The notes below the pieces were generated by a model that was not told the origin of the DNA, made no database searches, and was given only the letters and a program-made list of their open reading frames with translations. This document shows, piece by piece, positions 26,728 to 34,757 of a DNA stretch of 64,000 nt (its first letter is position 1; each line of letters begins with the position of its first letter). The translations under genes and the position numbers were made by a program. Source of the DNA: Rhodoferax sp. GW822-FHT02A01 (lineage in GTDB: Bacteria > Pseudomonadota > Gammaproteobacteria > Burkholderiales > Burkholderiaceae_C); the NCBI RefSeq assembly GCF_038784515.1, contig NZ_CP152376.1:806001-870000 (forward strand), read 5' to 3'.

Positions 26728-27525
26728 ATGGCGCTCGTCGTATTCAACCAAAAGGGTGGCGTCGGCAAATCCACCATCACCTGCAACCTGGCGGCCATCA
26801 GCGCCAGCCAAGGCCTGCGTACCCTGGTGATCGACCTGGACCCGCAGGGCAACTCCAGCAGCTACCTGTTGGGAGAGACCGCCACCGAAGACCAGCCCAA
26901 CGTGGGCGGCTTCTTTGACTTCTGTCTGAGCTTCAGCTTCAAGCCGCTCACCGCCACCGACTTTGTCATCCCCACGCCGTTTGACAAGCTGCACCTAATG
27001 GCGGCCAACGCCGAACTCAACGAGCTGCAAACCAAGCTGGAGTCGCGCCAAAAAATCTACAAGCTACGCGAAGCACTGCAGCAGCTCAGCGAAGACTACG
27101 ACCGCATCTATATCGACACCCCGCCCGCGCTGAATTTTTACACCCGCTCGGCGCTCATAGGCGCCACCGGCTGCCTGATCCCGTTTGACTGTGACGAGTT
27201 TTCACGCAAGGCGCTGTACACCCTCCTGGACAATGTGCAGGAGATCAAGGCCGATCACAATCCCGAACTGGACGTCAAAGGCATTGTGGTCAACCAGTTC
27301 CAGCCGCGCGCCAATCTGCCGCAACGCATCGTGGATGAACTGATTGCCGAAGGCCTGCCGGTGTTGCAGCCCTATCTGCCCTCTTCCGTGCGCATCCGCG
27401 AGTCGCACGAGCAATCCCGCCCCATGGTCTACCTGGACCCCAAGCACCGTCTGACACAGGCGCTGGTGGAACTGCACGACACGCTGTTTGCCAAGCCCAA
27501 GAAGAAGGCATCCAAGTCCAGATAG
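26728..27525 (+). CDS. Orphan ParA-family ATPase
   Basis: This 265-residue protein has the deviant Walker A motif NQKGGVGKSTITCNLAA, the A' motif VIDLDPQGNSSSYL and the Walker B region DRIYIDTPPALNFY. ParA-type ATPases position DNA, chemoreceptor arrays or other cargo on the nucleoid. No parB gene and no centromere-like repeats are seen nearby, so this is an orphan with unknown cargo. The C-terminus is Lys-rich (KPKKKASKSR), which could add non-specific DNA affinity. The start at 26728 gives the canonical N-terminus; an ATG 13 codons upstream is possible. Confidence 0.87.
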   Translation: MALVVFNQKGGVGKSTITCNLAAISASQGLRTLVIDLDPQGNSSSYLLGETATEDQPNVGGFFDFCLSFSFKPLTATDFVIPTPFDKLHLMAANAELNELQTKLESRQKIYKLREALQQLSEDYDRIYIDTPPALNFYTRSALIGATGCLIPFDCDEFSRKALYTLLDNVQEIKADHNPELDVKGIVVNQFQPRANLPQRIVDELIAEGLPVLQPYLPSSVRIRESHEQSRPMVYLDPKHRLTQALVELHDTLFAKPKKKASKSR

Positions 27526-27545
27526 CCCGACTGCAGCCCTGACCC

Positions 27546-28391
27546 TCAGGCCGGTTGCAAATGCCCCTTTGGCACGCTGCGCGCCTGGCGATCAAAGGCC
27601 GGTGTGTGGATCAGCGCAATGCTGAGCCACACCGCCACACTGAAATACAGCGACATCCATGCCACTTCGCTTTTCCAGACCTGCCACTGGTGCGACACCA
27701 CCCAACGGGCCGACGCATCCAGCACGCCTTGCTGCAGGCTGAGGTAATGGCGACCACTGGCCTCGTCCTGCAACCAGCGCGACCAGTACATGGGCACATC
27801 CACCAGGAACATGAAAGCCACATAGGCCACACCGGCAATGCCCGTCAGCAGCAAGGCCGGGCGCAGACGCTCGCTGCAACGCGGCCAGACCGAGAACAGA
27901 CTGACCACCAACAGTGCGGCAGACAAGCCCCAGAGCGACTCCTCGATGACGTGACCGATGTTGGCGGTGGTGAGCACGGAATACCAGGAGCAGGTTTCGG
28001 CAATGGCGATCAACGGTACCAGTGCCATGGAGGTCCAGCGACCCGCCTTGCTTTGCGTGACGTCGGCGATCTCGCGCATGAGCAAGGCCCATTGCGTGAC
28101 AAAGCACAGCTCGGCCACCGTGGCCACCGAGCGGCCCACGATCACACTGGAAAACCAGGAATCAAACAGGCAGATGCGCTGCACATCAAACACCGGCAGC
28201 GCCGAACGGTAGGCACAGCCCAGCACGTAGCCTGCCGACAGCAGGAACTGCAGCTTGCGTGACGCATACACCTCGCGCGGAATTTGCCCTTGCCGGCGCA
28301 GCAGCAGATGACCGGAATATGTCAGCGCCATGACATTGGCCGCACTCACCACGCACAGGAAAAACCACCAGACCAGAACTTCGTTTGACAT
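27546..28391 (-). CDS. Polytopic membrane protein, function unknown
   Basis: This is a 281-residue integral membrane protein with about seven hydrophobic helices, starting VLVWWFFLCVVSAANVMALT. Charged loops include RRQGQIPREVYASRKL. There is no transporter signature, no haem-binding His pair pattern that I can assign, and no enzymatic motif. Tryptophan is abundant. The ATG at 28391 is 60 bp downstream of the ferredoxin oxidoreductase operon on the same strand, so it may be read through from it. A TATAT-rich inverted repeat sits just upstream. I do not recognise a named family. Confidence 0.75.
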   Translation of the reverse strand: MSNEVLVWWFFLCVVSAANVMALTYSGHLLLRRQGQIPREVYASRKLQFLLSAGYVLGCAYRSALPVFDVQRICLFDSWFSSVIVGRSVATVAELCFVTQWALLMREIADVTQSKAGRWTSMALVPLIAIAETCSWYSVLTTANIGHVIEESLWGLSAALLVVSLFSVWPRCSERLRPALLLTGIAGVAYVAFMFLVDVPMYWSRWLQDEASGRHYLSLQQGVLDASARWVVSHQWQVWKSEVAWMSLYFSVAVWLSIALIHTPAFDRQARSVPKGHLQPA

Positions 28392-28428
28392 GCGCGAGTG
28401 CCTCCACCGTTAAACCCAAGGCACTTTA

Positions 28429-28443
28429 ATATATACGATATAT
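28429..28443 (-). promoter_or_regulatory. AT-rich inverted repeat upstream of membrane protein gene
   Basis: ATATAT at 28429-28434 and ATATAT at 28438-28443 flank a central ACG, forming an inverted repeat inside an AT-rich patch unusual for this GC-rich window. It lies 38 bp upstream of the membrane-protein start. It could be a -10 region with an overlapping operator; resemblance to a ModE-type molybdate box is only partial. Confidence 0.3.
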
Positions 28444-28451
28444 ACCGTTTT

Positions 28452-30080
28452 TCAAGTCTCTTCTGGCACCATGTCGATGGCACCGCAGGGGCACTCCTGC
28501 ACGCAGATGCCGCAGCCCTTGCAGTAGTCGTAGTTGAAGGCAAAGCGCTTGCCCGGCCCCAGCTTGATGACCGCGTTGTCGGGGCAGACACCGTAGCAGT
28601 TGTCGCACTCGAAGCAGTTGCCGCAGCTCAGGCAGCGGCGCGCCTCGAACAAGGCGTTGTCCTCGGTGAGGCCGCCCTGCACTTCGTCAAAGCTGCTGGT
28701 GCGCCGTGCCAGCTCCAGCTGCGGGCGCACGGTCTTGGGGGCATCGCTGTAGTACCAGCTGTTGATGCGCTCAAAGCCTGCCACTGCATGCTTGACTGTG
28801 GGCGCCAACGTCTGGCCGCGCAGCCAGGCGTCGATGTGGCGCGCGGCCTTCTTGCCATGGCCTACGGCGATGGTGACGTTGCGGTCCGCCGGCACCATGT
28901 CGCCACCGGCAAACAGGCCCGGGTGCCCGGTCATCATGCTGTGCGGGTCCACCTGTACCACGCCGTCCTTCACCTCCAGCCCCTCCACACCGTCGAGCAG
29001 GGAAAGGTCTACGTCCTGGCCCAGTGCCAGCACCAGCGAGTCGGCCTCCAGGCTTTCAAACTCGCCGGTGGGCTGCGGATTGCCCTGGTCGTCCAGCACC
29101 ATCTTCTCCACGGTCAGCACGCCGCCATCGGCCTGCTTGATGGTGGAGAGCCACTTGACCATCACGCCTTCCTGCAGCGCCTCCTCCACTTCAAAATCGT
29201 GTGCAGGCATCTTCTCGCGGTTGCGGCGGTAGACGATGATGGCCTCGGTAGCGCCCAGGCGCTTGGCCGTGCGCGCCACGTCGATGGCGGTATTGCCGCC
29301 GCCATACACCACCACCCTGCGGCCCAGCATGGGCTTGTCGGCCCCTTCCATGGAGCGCAGCACCGATACCGCATCCAGAATGTGAGAGGAGTCCTTGGCG
29401 GGAATGAAGGCGCGCTTGGCGATGTGTGCGCCCACAGCCAGGAAGGCGGCATCGAAGCGCCCCTCCTGCATGGTGCGGGCGATGTGCTCCACCTTGGCAC
29501 CCAGCTCCACCGTCACGCCCATGTCCACAATGCGCTGCATCTCGGCCTCGAGCACGTCGCGCGGCAGGCGGTACTGCGGAATGCCGAAGCGCATCATGCC
29601 GCCCATCAAGGGACCCGCTTCCTTGACCGTGACGCGATGGCCCAGCCTGCGCAGATGGTAGGCCGCCGACATGCCCGATGGTCCGGCCCCTACCACCAGC
29701 ACATGCTTGCCGGTATCCGCTGCAGGCGCAGCAAACTTCCAGCCCCGCTTGAGCGCCTCGTCCCCGAGAAAGCGCTCCACCGAATTGATGCCCACCGCGG
29801 CGTCCAGCTTGCCACGGTTGCAGACTCCCTCACAGGAGTGGTAGCAGACCCGGCCCATGATGGCGGGAAACGGGTTGTCGCGCGTGAGGTGCTGCCAGGC
29901 CTGCAGGTAGTCTCCGCTTTCGGCGTGGAACAGCCAGCCCTGGATGTCCTCACCCGCAGGGCACTGTGCATTGCAGGGTGGCAGATGGTCGGCGTAGACC
30001 GGGCGCTCGGTACGCCAGGACCCGGTCTTGTTGGCCAGTGAAGAGCCCGGGTCCAGTGTGATGGCAAAGGGTTTTTGCAT
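28452..30080 (-). CDS. FAD/NAD(P)-binding oxidoreductase with C-terminal 2[4Fe-4S] ferredoxin domain (ferredoxin oxidoreductase delta-like)
   Basis: This 542-residue protein has a glutamate-synthase-small-subunit layout. An N-terminal Cys cluster (PPCNAQCPAGEDIQGW, then CYHSCEGVCNRG) comes first. The FAD site VLVVGAGPSGMSAAYHLRRL is near residue 125 and the NAD(P) site RRVVVYGGGNTAIDVARTAK near 250. The C-terminus (about 480-540) adds ferredoxin clusters: CLSCGNCFECDNCYGVCP and CKGCGICVQECPCGAI. This fuses the usual delta (ferredoxin) role with an NAD(P)H-linked flavoprotein, so electrons from 2-oxoacid oxidation could pass directly to or from NAD(P). It is last in the operon, starting 2 bp after the beta stop. 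Confidence 0.88.
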   Translation of the reverse strand: MQKPFAITLDPGSSLANKTGSWRTERPVYADHLPPCNAQCPAGEDIQGWLFHAESGDYLQAWQHLTRDNPFPAIMGRVCYHSCEGVCNRGKLDAAVGINSVERFLGDEALKRGWKFAAPAADTGKHVLVVGAGPSGMSAAYHLRRLGHRVTVKEAGPLMGGMMRFGIPQYRLPRDVLEAEMQRIVDMGVTVELGAKVEHIARTMQEGRFDAAFLAVGAHIAKRAFIPAKDSSHILDAVSVLRSMEGADKPMLGRRVVVYGGGNTAIDVARTAKRLGATEAIIVYRRNREKMPAHDFEVEEALQEGVMVKWLSTIKQADGGVLTVEKMVLDDQGNPQPTGEFESLEADSLVLALGQDVDLSLLDGVEGLEVKDGVVQVDPHSMMTGHPGLFAGGDMVPADRNVTIAVGHGKKAARHIDAWLRGQTLAPTVKHAVAGFERINSWYYSDAPKTVRPQLELARRTSSFDEVQGGLTEDNALFEARRCLSCGNCFECDNCYGVCPDNAVIKLGPGKRFAFNYDYCKGCGICVQECPCGAIDMVPEET

Positions 30081-30082
30081 GA

Positions 30083-31093
30083 TCAGGCTTCCTGTTCCAA
30101 CAGCTTGAAGCGGCGGATGTTACGGTCGGCATCGGCCTGTATGCGCGCCAGCATCTGCGCATCGCCCTTGGGTCCGAACAGATGGGCAAAGCGCTTTTGC
30201 AGCTTCAGGTATTCCTGCACCGGCACGGGATGGCGGAGCTGGGTAACGGCAGTCACTTCGCCGTGCTCGGCCTCAAAGACCGGGAAGAGACCGGTCTCGC
30301 GCGCCAGGCGGGCGAGCTTGATGGTGTCGTGGCTGGCAGAGCCCCAGCCCAACGGGCACGGCACCAGCACATGCAGATAGCGCGCACCGCGAATGGACAT
30401 GGCCTTCTCCACCTTGGCTTCGAGGTCGCGCAAGTCGGCCACAGTAGCCGTAGCCACATAAGGAATCTCATGCGCCATGGCAATCTGCGGCAGGTTCTTG
30501 CCCTGGCCTGCGGGTGCGCCCGGATGTGCTCCCACCGCCATGGTGGTGGCGGTGCGCGCACCCATGGGCGTGGCCGAGCTGCGCTGCACGCCGGTGTTCA
30601 TGTAGGCCTCGTTGTCGTAGCAGATGTAGAGCACATCGTCGTTGCGCTCAAACATGCCCGAGAGGCAGCCAAAGCCAATGTCGGTGGTGCCGCCATCCCC
30701 ACCCTGCGCGATCACGCGCACGTTGTTGGCGGTGCCGTTCTTCTGCGCCTTGACCTTGAGTGCCGCGGCAATGCCGGTGCCCACCGCTGCCGCATTGCCG
30801 AACAGCGAATGGATCCAGGGCAGTTGCCACGACGTTTCCGGATACGGTGTGCTGAACACTTCCAGGCAACCGGTCGCATTGGCTGCAATGAGCTGGTTGT
30901 GGGTGGCGCGCATGGCCGCATCCACCACATAGCGCGCACCCAAGGCCTCGCCGCAACCCTGGCAGGCGCGGTGACCGGAGTTGAGGGCGTTGCTGCGCTC
31001 CTCGCTCGACTGCACGCTGCGCTGCTCGGGCGTGAGCAGGCGGTTGCCCACGGTGAAGGTGCCGGTCTGGTAGAACTTGATGGGGGTCGTCAT
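30083..31093 (-). CDS. porB: 2-oxoacid (pyruvate):ferredoxin oxidoreductase beta subunit
   Basis: This 336-residue thiamine-diphosphate-binding subunit carries the cluster-ligating motif HRACQGCGEALGARY and the ThDP/Mg site GGDGGTTDIGFGCLSG, followed by YDNEAYMNTGVQRS. The complex oxidatively decarboxylates pyruvate (or another 2-oxoacid) with CoA to an acyl-CoA, reducing ferredoxin, or runs in reverse as a synthase. The start ATG overlaps the alpha stop (TAATG), giving tight coupling. Pyruvate is the likeliest substrate by operon layout, but 2-oxoisovalerate or 2-oxoglutarate cannot be excluded by motifs alone. Confidence 0.88.
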   Translation of the reverse strand: MTTPIKFYQTGTFTVGNRLLTPEQRSVQSSEERSNALNSGHRACQGCGEALGARYVVDAAMRATHNQLIAANATGCLEVFSTPYPETSWQLPWIHSLFGNAAAVGTGIAAALKVKAQKNGTANNVRVIAQGGDGGTTDIGFGCLSGMFERNDDVLYICYDNEAYMNTGVQRSSATPMGARTATTMAVGAHPGAPAGQGKNLPQIAMAHEIPYVATATVADLRDLEAKVEKAMSIRGARYLHVLVPCPLGWGSASHDTIKLARLARETGLFPVFEAEHGEVTAVTQLRHPVPVQEYLKLQKRFAHLFGPKGDAQMLARIQADADRNIRRFKLLEQEA

Positions 31094-32346
31094 TACGTCA
31101 CCTTGGAGGCAATGGAACCTACGTCACGCAGCAGGTTCTCGGCAATCGGGCCGCTGCGTCGCGTGGCGGCTTCGCGTTCGAGCTGGCGGTTCACGATGCG
31201 CCAGTCCAGGTCCATGAAGGTCAGACTCTGCAGGCTGTCGCTGGTGGCCTCGGTAAAGGTGCGCACCAGGGACGCCTTACTGATGGCTCGGCCGCCCAGG
31301 CCAGCGACCACGGTGTAGCCGTGCAGCTGCAGGCCCGACAAGGCCAGCCGCACATCGGTAGACACCACGCCGCCCAGCCCCACGGAAAAACTCTTCTCCA
31401 GCACCACCACCCGCTTGGCACCCTGCAGCGCCGCGCGCACCGCGGCCAGAGGGAAGGGGCGGAAGGACTGGATACCCAGCACGCCGATCTTCACGCCCGC
31501 AGCGCGCATCTCGTCCACCGCATCCTGGATGGTGCCCAGCACCGAGCCCAAGGCCACCACGATGGTCTCGGCATCCTCGGTGCGGTAGGGTCGTACCAAC
31601 CCGCCGGAGTCGCGGCCAAAGCGTTGCTTGAACTCCGCCGCAATTTGCGGGATGCGCTCCAGCGCCATGGTCTGCTTGGCGTGGGCCAGGTAGCGCACCT
31701 CCATAAAGGCTTCGGGTCCGACCATGGCGCCTATGGACACGGGCTCGGCCGGGTCCAGCACCTGGCGCGGCTCGTAGGGCGGCAGAAAGGCGTCCACCTC
31801 GGCCTGCGTGGGCATGTCCACGCCCTCGTAGGCGTGGGTGAGGATGAAGCCGTCCATGCATACCATCACCGGCATGGACAGCTCCTCGGCAATCTTGAAG
31901 GCCTGGATGTGCAGATCCAACGCCTCCTGGTTGGTCTCGGCAAACAGTTGCAGCCAGCCGCAGTCGCGCTGGCTCATGGAGTCGCTGTGGTCGTTCCAGA
32001 TGTTGATGGGTGCACCAATGGCGCGATTGGCCACCGTCATCACAATCGGCAGCCCCAGGCCGGAGGCGTTGTAGACCGCTTCGGCCATGAACAACAGGCC
32101 TTGGCTGGCCGTGGCCGTGTAGGTACGTGCACCGGCTGCCGATGAACCGATGGCCACGCTCATGGCGGCGAACTCGCTCTCCACATTGATGAACTCGCAA
32201 GGCGTGAGCGAACCGCTCTTCACCCGCTCGCCCAGACCTTCGACGATGTGCGTCTGCGGTGAAATGGGGTAGGCGCAAATCACTTCCGGACGCGCCAGCG
32301 CCACGGCTTCGGCAACGGCGGCCGAACCTTCAACTTGCTTGCGCAT
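31093..32346 (-). CDS. porA: 2-oxoacid (pyruvate):ferredoxin oxidoreductase alpha subunit
   Basis: This 417-residue subunit begins MRKQVEGSAAVAEAVALARP and has the family blocks VICAYPISPQTHIVEGLGE, ESEFAAMSVAIGSSAAGART and TATASQGLLFMAEAVYNASG. These belong to the pyrimidine-binding and catalytic alpha domain of four-subunit-type enzymes. Domain II follows (VALGSVLGTIQDAVDEMRAA). Its start overlaps the gamma gene by 17 bp. The enzyme class is oxygen-sensitive, consistent with the Fnr box ahead of the operon. Confidence 0.9.
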   Translation of the reverse strand: MRKQVEGSAAVAEAVALARPEVICAYPISPQTHIVEGLGERVKSGSLTPCEFINVESEFAAMSVAIGSSAAGARTYTATASQGLLFMAEAVYNASGLGLPIVMTVANRAIGAPINIWNDHSDSMSQRDCGWLQLFAETNQEALDLHIQAFKIAEELSMPVMVCMDGFILTHAYEGVDMPTQAEVDAFLPPYEPRQVLDPAEPVSIGAMVGPEAFMEVRYLAHAKQTMALERIPQIAAEFKQRFGRDSGGLVRPYRTEDAETIVVALGSVLGTIQDAVDEMRAAGVKIGVLGIQSFRPFPLAAVRAALQGAKRVVVLEKSFSVGLGGVVSTDVRLALSGLQLHGYTVVAGLGGRAISKASLVRTFTEATSDSLQSLTFMDLDWRIVNRQLEREAATRRSGPIAENLLRDVGSIASKVT

Positions 32347-32920
32347 GGGCCAGCTCCTTCATTTCATTCTGGACATAGGCATAGGCTTCGCGGGCGCCGG
32401 CGATGTTGCCGTCTGCGACCTTGCCGGAAAACTTGTGGCGTATGGCATGCTCCACCGCATCCAGCGTGACCAGCCCGGCGAGCGCGGCAAAGCCGCCCAG
32501 CAAAACGGCGTTGGGCAAGGGGCGGCCCAAATGCCGCAGCGCAATATCCGTGGCCGGAACCGTGGTCAGGCGCTCGTGGCGAAAGTGCTTGCTGATATCC
32601 GCCAAACCCAGTTCATCAAAGGTGCGGCGGGTGTTGATCAGCACATAGCCGCCGGGCTGCAGCCCCTGGAACACGTCGACCTGGTGCAGCAGGGTGGGGT
32701 CCTGCACGATCAGAACGTCGGGCGCCAGTATGGGTTCGCGCAGGCGGATTTCATGGTCGTCGATGCGGCAGAAGGCCACCACGGGAGCGCCGGTACGCTC
32801 GGAACCAAAGCTGGGAAAAGCCTGCGCATGGTGACCCTGTTCGAAGGCGGCCAGCGACAGCATTTCGGCCGCCGTGACCACCCCTTGTCCACCGCGCCCG
32901 TGAATGCGAATCTGCAACAT
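32330..32920 (-). CDS. porG: 2-oxoacid (pyruvate):ferredoxin oxidoreductase gamma subunit
   Basis: This 196-residue protein starts LQIRIHGRGGQGVVTAAEML, the hallmark of the gamma subunit, and continues AFPSFGSERTGAPVVAFCRI and the DVLIVQDPTLL block. It binds CoA or stabilises the complex together with the alpha subunit. It is the first gene of the four-gene operon (gamma-alpha-beta-flavoprotein). The ATG at 32920 is 63 bp from an Fnr-type box. Such an operon in a Comamonadaceae-like genome points to fermentative or microaerobic pyruvate metabolism, or reductive carboxylation. Confidence 0.9.
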   Translation of the reverse strand: MLQIRIHGRGGQGVVTAAEMLSLAAFEQGHHAQAFPSFGSERTGAPVVAFCRIDDHEIRLREPILAPDVLIVQDPTLLHQVDVFQGLQPGGYVLINTRRTFDELGLADISKHFRHERLTTVPATDIALRHLGRPLPNAVLLGGFAALAGLVTLDAVEHAIRHKFSGKVADGNIAGAREAYAYVQNEMKELAHAQAS

Positions 32921-32983
32921 GGAAGACCATCCTCTTTGAAACCAAAGGTGAAGGCATTCTGTTCCCGCGCGTCCACGTCAATA

Positions 32984-32997
32984 TTGATTTGCGTCAA
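32984..32997 (-). promoter_or_regulatory. Fnr/Anr box of the ferredoxin oxidoreductase operon
   Basis: TTGATTTGCGTCAA at 32984-32997 fits TTGAT-N4-ATCAA with a single difference. It lies in the 157 bp between the divergent oxidoreductase operon and the response-regulator gene, 63 bp from the gamma start and 80 bp from the regulator start. Activation of the oxygen-labile enzyme under anoxia is the natural reading. The adjacent TCAATATTGA palindrome (32978-32987) overlaps its edge. Confidence 0.65.
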
Positions 32998-33077
32998 CAC
33001 AATGGCGTGCATCACAATGTCTCATCGGCAATGTAGCCGGACAAACAATTACACGCCCACGTCCATGGGCGGCACAT

Positions 33078-34757
33078 ATGGCACAGCTGCTAGAAGACAT
33101 TTCCAACACGCGGGCCCTGGTCGTGGAAGGCAACCCGGCCATGCGCTCGATACTGGTTAGTCAACTCAAGGACTTCGGAATCCGCACCGTGATGCAGTGC
33201 GGGCGCATTGCAGACGCAAGGCGCATGCTGGAGTTTCAGAGCTTTGACTTCGTATTGTGCGAACAGCACTTTCCCATGGAAAGCGCAACCGGACAGGACT
33301 TGCTCAACGATCTGCGGCGCAACCAGCTGCTTCCGTTCTCGACCGTGTTCGTGATGATCACCGGTGAGGCCACCTATGCCAAGGTGGCTGATGCCGCCGA
33401 GTCGGCGCTGGATGGCTATTTGCTCAAGCCCCACAAGCCTTCGCAATTGAGCGAGCGGTTGCAGCAGGCCCGGATACGCAAGGCGGCATTGCAGGAGATC
33501 TTTTCTGCCATAGAAGAAGGCGACTTTGCCCGCGCCGCCAAGCTGTGCATCGCGCGCTTTGAAGCCCGAAATGCCTATTGGCTGTATGCCGCGCGCATTG
33601 GGGCCGAGCTGCTGCTGCGTCTGGACCAGCCGACCCAGGCCCAGCGCCTGTACGAGGCCGTCATTCAGGCCAAGACCCTGCCCTGGGCCAAACTGGGTGT
33701 TGCCCGCTCCATGCTCGATGGCGGACAGCCCGCCGCAGCGGTCAGCACGCTGGAAAACCTAATCACGGAAGACCCCACCTATGCCGATGCCTATGACGTC
33801 ATGGGCCGCGCCCAGTTTGAGTTGGGCAAATTCGAGGAGGCATTGGCAACCTACCGCATGGCCAGCCAGCTCACGCCAGCCTCCATCGGACGGCTGCAGA
33901 GTTTTGGGATGATGTCGTTTTATGCCGGCAAGCTCGAAGATGCGGACAGGGCTCTGCAGCGCACAGCGTTCCTGGGTCTGGACTCCAAGATCTTTGATTG
34001 CCAGGTGCTGGTGCTCAGCGCCTTCATGACGTTCGGACGCAATGAGCAAAAGGGCTTGCAGCGTTGCGTCAATGACTTTGAACGCCTGCTGGAACGTGAC
34101 CCAGGGCAGGAACGCACGCGGCGCCTGTCCAAGGTCGTGCAGACCTTGAGCCTGATACACCACCACCAGATTGCGCAGTCGCTGGTGTCGGTGCGCGCCA
34201 TGATCGGCGAAATACGACTGCCGGAGTTCGACTTCGAGTCAGCCTCCAATCTGGTGGCGTTGCTGGCGCAGCTGGCCAAGCGCGCCATCCAGCTTGAAGA
34301 GGTGTACTCGGTGATCGACCGGCTGGCATTGCGCTTTTGCTCCAGCCGGGCCATGAGCGAGCTGCTGATCGGCGCTGCCAAGGCTCACCCCGAATACGCC
34401 GACCGCGTGCGCACCTGCAGCGCCAAGATACTCAAGTACGCCGAATACGCCATGTCGCTCAGCCTCAAGGGCGACCCGGCTGCCGCTGTCAAGGAGCTGC
34501 TGCTGCGGGGCGAGGAGACACTCAACATCAAACTAGTGGAGTCGGCCTTCAGTGTGCTGGACCGCTACAGCGACAAGATCGGTGACACCACGGAGCTGAA
34601 ATCGCAGGTAGAGGCGCTGCGCCTGCGGTGCGCGGCGAGCAAGGCACGCGTGGGGCCGGGCGAAGGACCGCGCAAGGCGGGTGGACTGACTCTGCGCGTG
34701 GACGGTGCAGCACCAAAAAAGAGTGCGCCCGAACCACAGGCAGCAACTGGCAACTAA
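33078..34757 (+). CDS. CheY-like receiver with phospho-Asp replaced by Glu, fused to TPR domain
   Basis: This is a 559-residue protein. The N-terminal receiver domain (about 10-135) has LVVEGNPAMRSILVSQL, the position-57 region FDFVLCEQHFPMESATGQDL, VFVMITGEATYAKVADAAES and YLLKPHKPSQL. The residue at the usual phospho-Asp position is Glu (VLCEQ), while Thr and Lys are kept. A permanently active-like state is possible. Residues about 150-500 are helical repeats resembling TPRs (PTYADAYDVMGRAQFELGKF). There is no DNA-binding or enzymatic domain, so it probably acts by protein contact. Its stop overlaps the convergent HD-GYP gene by 4 bp. Confidence 0.85.
   Translation: MAQLLEDISNTRALVVEGNPAMRSILVSQLKDFGIRTVMQCGRIADARRMLEFQSFDFVLCEQHFPMESATGQDLLNDLRRNQLLPFSTVFVMITGEATYAKVADAAESALDGYLLKPHKPSQLSERLQQARIRKAALQEIFSAIEEGDFARAAKLCIARFEARNAYWLYAARIGAELLLRLDQPTQAQRLYEAVIQAKTLPWAKLGVARSMLDGGQPAAAVSTLENLITEDPTYADAYDVMGRAQFELGKFEEALATYRMASQLTPASIGRLQSFGMMSFYAGKLEDADRALQRTAFLGLDSKIFDCQVLVLSAFMTFGRNEQKGLQRCVNDFERLLERDPGQERTRRLSKVVQTLSLIHHHQIAQSLVSVRAMIGEIRLPEFDFESASNLVALLAQLAKRAIQLEEVYSVIDRLALRFCSSRAMSELLIGAAKAHPEYADRVRTCSAKILKYAEYAMSLSLKGDPAAAVKELLLRGEETLNIKLVESAFSVLDRYSDKIGDTTELKSQVEALRLRCAASKARVGPGEGPRKAGGLTLRVDGAAPKKSAPEPQAATGN

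Noticed and set aside
28398..30041. Plus-strand open frame opposite the flavoprotein gene
   Set aside because: It is opposite the FAD, NAD(P) and ferredoxin-cluster motifs of the real gene and resembles no family.
30182..31318. Plus-strand open frame opposite the ferredoxin oxidoreductase beta gene
   Set aside because: The opposite strand carries clear ThDP and cluster motifs; this frame has no recognisable domain.
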